From contig NC_090251.1 in assembly GCF_037325665.1 (NCBI RefSeq), positions 28,946,297 to 29,010,296 of the forward strand: 64,000 nucleotides of DNA, given 5' to 3'. The position numbers and the translations under genes were made by a program. Every line of letters starts with the position of its first letter. Position 1 is the first letter of the stretch. This document shows, one piece after another, positions 52,396 through 62,200 of this stretch. Under the pieces are notes generated by a model. That model was not told where the DNA came from and did not search any database. It worked only from the letters and a program-made list of their open reading frames with translations. Source of the stretch: Littorina saxatilis. Its lineage: Eukaryota; Mollusca; Gastropoda; Littorinimorpha; Littorinidae.

Positions 52396-52869
52396 TTCTA
52401 TGTCGCTGAGACTGTATGTCGGAAGTCATGCTACACCAGCAATAATTTGAAAACAAATTAACCCAAAAATTTGAAGTCTTGTCTTTTCGGAACAACCGCC
52501 TTGGGACACCACTCGCATTTTCTTGACGGGAGATCTTTACAAGGGACATAACTTTGTCGACGTTTTTCGGGGGAAATCGAAAGTAGGATCATCGACGCTT
52601 TGGGCACATTGATTATCCATAAGGTATGCCACAGGGGTGGGCACCTGTAGCAAGTTTCGCAGTTTTTGCACGGCCGATTTTAAAACGAAAAAAACCGCAC
52701 AAGGGCAAAATCAAAAACCAAGAAATGTTAGTTTATGGAAGCCTTTATGGAACAGGGCAAACTGATTTCGTCCCTTTTTTTCCCCCACATACTTTCTTAT
52801 CCCTTCAGTTGCTCTTAAATTTGGTAGCTTCCCCTTAGTAGAAACAAGAGTCGCACTACCCACGTGTGT

Positions 52870-53047
52870 GCATGTTTAGGTATAATCTGCCACTCGCACT
52901 TTTATCAGAATTATGTAGGTCTTATACTTACCACAAGGGTGGGGCATGGATACCGCCTCTGAGTCTGCACATACCCGGATTGGATTCGAACATGTGACAC
53001 GCGGATCACAAGTTCAGTATTTTACCAACTGAGTAAACAGCTAGCCC
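52870..53047 (-). mobile_element. tRNA-derived SINE fragment (family D)
   Basis: The minus strand reads GGGGCTAGCTGTTTACTCAG and ACATGTTCGAATCCAATCC, resembling tRNA A and B boxes. Confidence 0.5.
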
Positions 53048-53318
53048 CTCATTCAATCACTACAAAGTGAATAAATCCACAGGGCTATTTCAAGATATAC
53101 CCTTTTACTGAGTGCCCCCAAGTGAATATATTATATATGAGGACTTGGTTCAACCCTATCCAATGCTTTAATGAACATCGCATTCTTCTTCCTGAGTAAA
53201 ATACACTGCACTATTCTGCCTAGTTGAGGTGTCTATGCAAATTCATTGTTTACACTGTCCTGAAACCCCCTTCCAAGAAAACCTCATAACCTCTGAAAAT
53301 GTACCGCCCCCTTTTTAT

Positions 53319-54170
53319 ATTTAGTCAAGTTTTGGCTAAATATTTTAACATCGGGGGGGAATCGAAACGAGGGTCGTGGTGTATGTGCGTGCGTGTGTGT
53401 GTGTGTGCGTGTGTGTGTGTGTCTGTGTGTGTGTGTAGAGCGATTCAGACTAAACTACTGGACCGATCTTTATGAAATTTGACATGAGAGTTCCTGGGTA
53501 TGAAATCCCCGAACGTTTTATTCATTTTTTTGATAAATGTCTTTGATGACGTCATATCCGGCTTTTCGTGAAAGTTGAGGCGGCACTGTCACGCCCTCAT
53601 TTTTCAACCAAATTGGTTGAAATTTTGGTCAAGTAATCTTCGACGAAGCCCGGGGTTCGGTATTGCATTTCAGCTTGGTGGCTTAAAAATTAATTAATGA
53701 CTTTGGTCATTAAAAATCGGAAAATTGTAAAAAAAAATAAAAATTTATAAAACGATCCAAATTTACGTTTATCTTATTCTCCATCATTTGCTGATTCCAA
53801 AAACATATAAATATGTTATATTCGGATTAAAAACAAGCTCTGAAAATTAAATATATAAAAATTATTATCAAAATTAAATTGTCCAAATCAATTTAAAAAC
53901 ACTTTCATCTTATTCCTTGTCGGTTCCTGATTCCAAAAACATATAAATATGATATGTTTGGATTAAAAACACGCTCAGAAAGTTAAAACAAAGAGAGGTA
54001 CAGAAAAGCGTGCTATCCTTCTTAGCGCAACTACTACCCCGCTCTTCTTGTCAATTTCACTGCCTTTGGCTGCCATGAGCGGTGGACCGACGATGCTACG
54101 AGTATACGGTCTTGCTGAAAAATGGCAGCTACTTGACTAAATATTGTATTTTCGCCTTACGCGACTTGTT
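53319..54170 (-). mobile_element. HINE-type repeat, tandem dimer unit 1
   Basis: It runs from ATTTAGTCAAGTTTTGGCTA to CGCCTTACGCGACTTG. It is nearly identical to the adjacent unit, apart from a ~36 bp shorter right part. Confidence 0.7.
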
Positions 54171-54172
54171 AT

Positions 54173-55040
54173 ATTTAGTCAAGTTTTGACTAAATATTTT
54201 AACATCGAGGGGGAATCGAAACGAGGGTCGTGGTGTATGTGCGTGTGTGTGTGCGTGCGTGTGTGCGTGTGTGTGTGTAGAGCGATTCAGACTAAACTAC
54301 TGGACCGATCTTTATGAAATTTGACATGAGAGTTCCTGGGTATGAAATCCCCGAACGTTTTATTCATTTTTTTGATAAATGTCTTTGATGACGTCATATC
54401 CGGCTTTTCGTGAAAGTTGAGGCGGCACTGTCACGCCCTCATTTTTCAACCAAATTGGTTCAAATTTTGGTCAAGTAATCTTCGACGAAGCCCGGGGTTC
54501 GGTATTGCATTTCAGTTTGGTGGCTTAAAAATTAATTAATGACTTTGGTCATTAAAAATCTGAAAATTGTAAAAAAAAATAAAAATTTATAAAACGATCC
54601 AAATTTACGTTTATCTTATTCTCCATCATTTGCTGATTCCAAAAACATATAAATATGTTATATTCGGATTAAAAACAAGCTCTGAAAATTAAATATATAA
54701 AAATTATTATCAAAATTAAATTGTCCAAATCAATTTAAAAACACTTTCATCTTATTCCTTGTCGGTTCCTGATTCCAAAAACATATAGATATGATATGTT
54801 TGGATTAAAAACACGCTCAGAAAGTTAAAACAAAGAGAGGTACAGAAACGCGTGCTATCCTTCTTAGCGCAACTATACTACCCCGCTCTTCTTGTCAATT
54901 TCACTGCCTTTGCCATGAGCGGTGGACTGACGATGCTACGAGTATACGGTCTTGCTGAAAAATTACATTGCGTTCAGTTTCATTCTGTGAGTTCGACAGC
55001 TACTTGACTAAATATTGTATTTTCGCCTTATGCGACTTGT
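54173..55040 (-). mobile_element. HINE-type repeat, tandem dimer unit 2
   Basis: It runs from ATTTAGTCAAGTTTTGACTA to CGCCTTATGCGACTTG, head-to-tail with unit 1 across a TTAT junction. It retains GCGTTCAGTTTCATTCTGTG, which unit 1 lacks. Confidence 0.7.
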
Positions 55041-55444
55041 TTAGATCTGATTTTCTCAGATTTGTGTGAAGTCTTAACAGGGGGTTCTACTACATTCCCG
55101 CCTTACAGCTCCTACTGTATCCTCCTTGAATGCAACCACATGGGGTGATGGGCAGAGCGCAATTAATGCAAGTAAGAAAAGCGCAACGCTAGGGACTATC
55201 GTTGATTTTTGACCCAGGCTTTTTTTCTTGTACATTTTAAACCAGAAGGTCTACCACTGTTTGAAAACACTATTGCTGATTAGCAGGTGGTTTTTGTGTG
55301 TTAGATTGTTGTTTTTTTCTCAGTTTTTTCTCTTGGTTTTTGTTGTTGCTTGTTTTTTTTCTTTACTCACTTTACTTACGTCAACCCTCAAGAAAGGGAG
55401 TGTGCTTTTAATTCTGGTTAATATTTTGACCATTATATATGTAA

Positions 55445-55467
55445 ACACACACACACACACACACCCA

Positions 55468-55507
<40 letters not shown>
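55445..55507. repeat. (CA)n microsatellite
   Basis: CA run with CCACA interruptions, in the spacer right of MASTL. Confidence 0.9.
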
Positions 55508-55508
<1 letters not shown>

Positions 55509-56048
55509 TATAAATAAACTCACATAATTATATCCATGTTTAACATTTTTATTTACTAAAATCATTGTGATGGCAGTTATAGATTACACAAATATTTAGG
55601 GCCAGGAACTCAACAACAACATATACATAAACAGATAATCACATTTGTTGACACATATATCACAGAAGTATACGACACACAAGTTGCAGCAGTGTGGAAA
55701 AGCGATAACAATTAACTTATAACATCAAAACTGTCTGCTTAATATTTGCAGAAGAAAATTCTTGGATACAATACACTCCATTATAAAAATACATAACAAA
55801 CAATCAAAACTAACATCATGCCATCTGCCTAACCAATATATAGAGTGGAACCCCCTTGTACGACATCCTATTTGTTGTTCTTAACCTCTGTAAATTTGCC
55901 TCCATCTCTAGATTTGCACAGGTTTTTAAGACCTTACATTTCCAAATTTATTTAGGTCTTCAAAAAAGGATTCCCCTGTTTGTGAAAACTTTGTTTGGCT
56001 TGGAACAACTTTTTATAATAAAAAACAAAACAAAATCATATTACTATG

Positions 56049-56286
56049 CAAGGGCGGATCTGGGGGGGGTTACACGGGTTACGTAACCCCCCCCCACCCC
56101 CCCCCCAAAAAAAGAGGTAATTTATTGGCTCAGGATGCACCAGATAGCTCTATTTTGCTTCTTTGGATAAAAAAAAATTCCGGGGGGGCATGCCCCCGGA
56201 CCCCCCTAGAGGCTTAGGCGCCGTCAACTTGTATCTTCGCAGTCATTTTGTAACCCCCCCCTCCAAAGTGAATTGATCCGCCCTTG
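56049..56286. mobile_element. hAT-like MITE, 5 bp target duplication CTATG
   Basis: The ends CAAGGGCGGATC and GATCCGCCCTTG are flanked exactly by CTATG. The interior has GGGGGGCATGCCCCC, as in the 3163 element. Confidence 0.7.
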
Positions 56287-56577
56287 CTATGTGCCATGCA
56301 TTGCTGAATTAAGTAACTCATGTTGTGAAAGTAAATAAACAATATTCTCATCTCATCATCTTTTTCATGTTCTTTTTCATTTTTCTTGTAATCCAAGTAA
56401 AAGCAAAGGAACTGAAATACAGCATGAGATCAAAATTAAATGACAGCTAAATGTGCACATTTCTACCACTTTTAGGATCACAAAGGTGTCTGGACTTTCA
56501 AATATTTTGTGCAGTAATTAGTTAAGTCTGGGTTTGAATAAATAATGTTAAGGTATGAAGTTTCCTTTCCTGTGATT

Positions 56578-56830
56578 TGTGACCCTCCACCACGAAATGA
56601 GTCGCATGTCACCTTTGCATGATTTTCATATTTTTACATTTTCATAAAGAGTTGTTTATGCTCTATCCAGTGGTGAAACCCGTTTTAGAAAAGAGCAAAA
56701 ACTGTTTGCGTTATAAGCCTGTGACTAAGGTGACCCTCACACTGTTACCAGACACTCCCCGGACTTATATTAAGCCTAACGCAGAACCACGCGAGGTGAC
56801 AGGCGACTCATTTCGTGGTGGAGGGTCACA
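56578..56830. mobile_element. MITE 'TGTGACCCTCCACCACG', copy 1
   Basis: The ends TGTGACCCTCCACCACGAAA and its complement TTTCGTGGTGGAGGGTCACA are near-perfect inverted repeats of ~28 bp. Confidence 0.75.
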
Positions 56831-58479
56831 TTTGTTAGAGGGTGCACAGTTTATCTGCTATAGTTCTGTTACAATACCACAAGTAGGAAAACTGGTTGAA
56901 CATTTTGACAAATACAGATAACACCTTTCTAAACAAAAATATATGCGCAGAATCTGGAGACACACACACACACCACACCGAAAGGCTTTTATTTACACAA
57001 ACATACCATGAATGAAGCTACAATTGTGTATAGATGTCATATTTTAAGCCACACACCAACATGTGTGCACACACTTACATACAAACACGCACATGCATTC
57101 AAATACAAACACACACACACTGTCACATTGTCAATGGTCTCAAAGCAAAACAAGATTCCAACCCCTCCTGAAGTAATGTGTTCTTATACATTGACACTCA
57201 GACCATACAGAGCGTTTGCAACAAAATCAATCTAAAAATTTGCAAGAAGAATTTCCTTCTCATAATTTGGAACAGAACATTCCTATACTTAAGAGTGCAT
57301 TTTACAGTTTATCAAAAGCTTTTTTGCTCAATTCAACTGGACAAATGCATTACATTGTACTAAAAACAAAATAATAAAAATAATAAACCCCCACCCCTCC
57401 CCCCCCGAAAAAAAAAAAGAAAGATTTTGTCAAAAACGAGTAAAAGAAATTAAAATGATCAAAAGAGATGAAAATGTATACCCGTCTTCAATTGCACTTC
57501 CAATGCATACATGGTGCAAGAAGATAAGCACTGCATATATGCATCGTTCACTCTGTGTGTTCTCAAACAGCGTTCACACTAAATGGTCATGTAATAATTA
57601 AGTTGATTGCAATGAAATCCTTACGTACAATATATATCAACAGAATTGATCCTCAATCACTTGATCGCAGACTCAAGTTTTCGTCTGTGTAGTGCGCATT
57701 CAGATATCACAGAATATGTTGTCCTGATGAACAATTAGAATAAAGTCTTTGTTTGTTCTCATGTTCTTCAAATGTGGAAATCATTTAGCATGGGTGCATG
57801 TGGGGAACCTTCTGAAAACGTTCCACAGCTACCAAATATCAAGAGATGATTGTCGCTCTTTCTTGTGCAGATCACTATTTTCTTCCAGCATGTACTTGCC
57901 TGCCAAAACACTTATCTAAGTGCCGGAATTCTGGCTTCAGGAATTAACTGCATGCACCCATGCTTTAGATTACTCACTGAAATGGAGTTCAAGTATTACC
58001 AAGAGCTCATTTACAGGCAGAGACATATTTCCTCTTGCAGATCAGAGAGGAATGCTTAGGAGGAGAAGTGTTCATAACATTTGTCATCACTTGTTTGGAA
58101 TTAAGTTATAGGTATCAGCCCATGATTCTCTATAATGTGGATTTACCTCGATAATTTGTTCAGTTGGCTCTCGATCCGTTCTTGATTATTTACAGCTCAA
58201 AGAATCATCTTCTTCCTGATCAATTCCTAACTTTCAGACTATAGTCAAGTATTATAAGTGTCACACATAAAATATTATAATTCACCTCACATCAGGTACG
58301 TATATCACCAAGGAACCTGCTGACATTTTTGCAGCCTGGACCTCCCAGACAGAGCTGAAACACAGGCCACATGAATTGTGTGTACCGGTGTGTTTCACAC
58401 TGCTTTTGTTGATGCAAGAGCAATCAGCACTTTTTCTGTTCATATCACTCTCCATGCCACAGCTTCAACTTTTTCAGTA

Positions 58480-58630
58480 CAGTGGTACCTGTGATTTGAG
58501 GCCCCTCTGATGAGTGGACACCTCCCGTGAAAGGACACTTTCTTGAGGCCCTTTGTCTACTATACCAAAATCTACCTGTCATGACAGGCCACCTACTTTT
58601 AAGGGTGTCCTTTCTTAGCATGTACCACTG
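58480..58630. mobile_element. Pogo-type MITE 'CAGTGGTACC'
   Basis: TA flanks CAGTGGTACCTGTGA and TAGCATGTACCACTG. The interior contains CTACCTGTCATGACAGG, shared with the duplicated intron block at 26320-26598. Confidence 0.65.
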
Positions 58631-58808
58631 TAGTTTCTCTTTTTCAGCTGTCTTACTATTATTATCAAAACTTTGTCTTTATCTGCATCATGCTTTCAGC
58701 ATGCACTTCCAAGGTTCAGCACTATAATGTCAGGGCAAAATGTGACCCATGTTGTCACTCTCGCTGAAAACATTGTCGTGCGGTTCAACTTCAGATTTCT
58801 GTTTCATC

Positions 58809-59264
58809 TCACTCTTGTTGTATGCGTTTTAGTTCTTTGCGCACTGCTTGCATAAGCTCGTCCTGCCCCATGACAGAGAAACTGCCAGGGACCGCAGTAG
58901 GGGGGACAACCCCGGCCGGCGCATTGTTCAGAACGCTCACTTGGTTGTAGTAACCCTCGCTGCTAATGACAGGCTGTGCGGGCACCCAGGCCATGCCCCC
59001 CTGCATTGCCATTGGCTGCTGGACCCCTGGACGTTGAGGTGCAAGTAGGCACGCTTCGTTGAGAAGGTTGTTGAGTTTTTGTCGCTCGGCGTGAGGTTGG
59101 AGCTGTTTGTTGACAGGTGTAGTGGAGGTGGTGCCGACAGCCAGAGAGTTGTTGACGAGTCGTTGTGCCTGCTGCTCCACCTGTTGACGATGTGCGTAGG
59201 CCATCACTTCCTGTTGCTGTCGCAGGAGGAGTTGTTGCCTAGCAACTGCTGTGTCCAGCATTTC
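58809..59264 (-). CDS. Unknown gene terminal exon
   Basis: 151 codons plus TGA. It starts EMLDTAVARQQLLLRQQQEV, a Gln-rich amphipathic helix, and ends in a basic helix. The acceptor is gtctttccag. Confidence 0.75.
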   Translation of the reverse strand, partial: EMLDTAVARQQLLLRQQQEVMAYAHRQQVEQQAQRLVNNSLAVGTTSTTPVNKQLQPHAERQKLNNLLNEACLLAPQRPGVQQPMAMQGGMAWVPAQPVISSEGYYNQVSVLNNAPAGVVPPTAVPGSFSVMGQDELMQAVRKELKRIQQE

Positions 59265-62200
59265 CTGGAAAGACGAGAGAAACAAATTAGAGAACTAAAA
59301 AAAATGACTATATGTCTATATCTTTTTGCTTTGATGTAAAAAATGAAGGGAGGTTTTTGAGGAGACCGAGGTTTTATAAGATGCGTCTTCAATTTGGACG
59401 TTTCGCCTCCACAAAAGGCAGGCAAGTACAGAAAGTAGGATAAACAGAATACATGTACTACATACGGCTTGCTGTGTGCTACCAGATTTACACATGTTGA
59501 TTTTTCAAATATGGAAAAGCTCGCTTTCGCTGGCATTTTAATATTTAAAACAAGTCGCGTGAAGTGATATAAAAACATTTAGTCAGTCGTTATCAAACTA
59601 TAAAGATCAATAACCCAAATAACAGTCATCGTCGAGACTACCTTCACACAGTCTCGGCTAACCCGAAGAACGAGGCGGGTCACGTTCGTCTCCACAAAGC
59701 ATGCGACCATATTACTTACTGAACCTATTTCCTTCCATTCTGAGCACATTTTTAGAGTAAACATGACATATCTATACATTTTTGAATTCAGGAGAAGATG
59801 AAAAATAAAATGCGATCCTTTTAATCTGCACTAAAAGCCGGATATGACGTCATCAAAGATATTTATCAAAAAAATTGAAAAAAACTTCTGGGAATATCAT
59901 ACCCAGGAACTCTCATGTGAAGTTTCATGAAGATCGGTCCTGTAGTTGTTTTGGAATCGTTCTACATGCACACACATACACACACACACACATACACCAC
60001 CACCCTCTCATCTCGATTCCCAGTCTATGTTACAACATTTAGTCAAAACTTGACTAAATGTAAAAACAACTTGTGTGTAAATCTGGTATGACACAGTAAG
60101 CCATGTAGCATTCTCTACGAATACAATCTTGAAGAATCACTTACTGCTTGTCTGCGCTCTTCCGGATTCATGGCACTGTAGGGAACTCTTGGCTGGGCCC
60201 GCATATGACGTGCTGGCTTGTGGAACATCTGTCAATAACAAATCAATAGTCTAGTGAGCACATTGCAGAACAAACACAAAGCTTTTGTGTAAACTATGAA
60301 GAATTCCTCACTCAAAAAAAAGCTAATTACAAGCAATAATTACCGTAAAAGTCGACCTATAAGCCGCGACTTTTTTTTCCTAAATGGACCCCTGCGGCTT
60401 ATAAGGCGGTGCGGCTTATGAATGACTTTTTCTGAATCAGTGGCGTGTATCCGACTTCGCTCAGTGACCTAGTTTCCGGAAGTTGGATCGCCGCTGTGTA
60501 ATGGCCTTGAATCAGCTGTGTTTACCTCAATTCACTCACTCACCTTCTTTTCGGAAGTTTGAAGCATGACAATAACTCACACAGTAATGGGTTGGCATAC
60601 ACCGGTTTTGATCGATCACTTCGCATTGCTACTACAGAGAACAGCAACACGCACATCTCCTAAAACAAAGCAACGTACAACTGACCACGATGCCGAAAAC
60701 ACGGAGGCAGGCCTATGATGCAGCCTACAAACTTGCAGCCATAGACTTGGCTGTTGAAAAAGGCAATCGCGCTGCTGCTCAACAAATCGGCGTCAATGAA
60801 AGCATGATTAGGCGTTGGCGAAAGCAACGAGGCGAACTTGTGAAATGCAAGAAATCCACAAAAGCATTCCGTGGTTGCAAGGCACGCTGGCCACAATTAG
60901 AAAACGAAATGGAGGACTGGGTCAACACACAACGTGCGGATGGTCGCGGTGTTTCAACTGTTCAGCTTCGTCTGAAAGCACGCACCATTGCAACACGTCT
61001 GAAGATAGACGACTTCAAAGGCGGTCAATCTTGGTGTTGCCGATTTTTGAGGCGCAAAGGTCTGTCACTGCGTGCACGTACAACTTTGTGCCAACAGCTG
61101 CCGCCAGACTTCCAGGAGAAAATGATGTCATTTCGAAACTACGCACAAGAGCAGGTAGCTGAGAATCTGATTGGCCCACAGAACATCATAAATATGGATG
61201 AGGTTCCGTTGACCTTTGACCTTCCATTGACACGCACAGTAAACAAAAAGGGCGAGTCTTCTGTGGCACTGAAAACAACGGGACATGAAAAAACACACTT
61301 CACCTGTGTTTTGTCGTGCACGGCTTCGGGTGAAAAGCTTCCGCCGATGGTGATTTTCAAGCGAATCACAATGCCGAAAGAAAAGTTTCCGAGGGGGATC
61401 GTCGTGCAGGTTAACAAGAAGGGGTGGATGGATGAGAAGATGATGGACACCTGGCTGACAGAATGCTATGGGAAAAGGCCAGGGGGTTTCTTCCGTCGCA
61501 CTAAAGCTCTGTTAGTCATGGACAGCATGCGTGCACACATCACTGAGAAGGTCAAAAAGTCAGTCACTGCCACCAACTCCATCATCGCTATCATCCCGGG
61601 TGGCACAACAAAGTACCTGCAACCCCTCGATATCAGTGTGAACCGGCCCTTCAAAGTGGTGATGAGGGATGAGTGGGAGAGGTGGATGGTGGATGGCGAG
61701 AAATCATTCACAAAGACTGGCCGCATGCGTAGAGCAACCTTTGCAGATGTGTGCCAGTGGGTCCTGAAAGCTTGGGATGCCGTCAAAAAGTCAACGATCA
61801 TCAACGGCTTCAGAAAGGCTGAGATCATCACTGACACTGGAGCAGACGACGCGACAGACAACACGACAGCCACTGACAGTGAGGCCGAGAGTGACACTTC
61901 CGGTGACTCTGTGCCAGAAGCCATTCTGAACTTGTTCATCTCCGACACTGAGGAGTCCGACTTCAGCAGATTTTCATCATCAGATGTTGAGTGATTTACA
62001 GAACTAACTACAGGTGCTGTGTGCAGGACGAGAGGACAGTTTGATAGTCCAGAGTTCTGTGAATCACTCAACATCTGATGCTGAAAGTAAAGTGCAAAAC
62101 TGACAAGTTAGCCGGTTCGTTTTTGTGTGTGTGTGTGTTTTTTTCGTTGACTTTCGATGTTTCTTGACTTGAACTTTGCTTCTAGGCGCGGCTTGTATGC

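Larger units (their letters stand above)
53255..55095. mobile_element. Pogo-type MITE opened by a HINE dimer
   Basis: Left piece GAAACCCCCTTCCAAGAAAA to GTACCGCCCCC and right piece GATCTGATTTTCTCAGATTT to AACAGGGGGTTCTAC match the GGAACCCC MITE family. Two tandem HINE-type units lie between them. Confidence 0.55.
52550..58808. other. Spacer between MASTL 5' end and the right-hand gene
   Basis: Filled by SINE, HINE-type, hAT-like and pogo-type repeats plus microsatellites. I see no conserved coding frame. Confidence 0.5.

Noticed and set aside
53319-55040. LTR-like direct repeats flanking a retroelement
   Set aside because: The two units are directly adjacent with no internal region and carry a terminal hairpin, so a tandem HINE-type pair fits better.
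61466-62074. 202-residue minus-strand frame
   Set aside because: Antisense of the pogo transposase.
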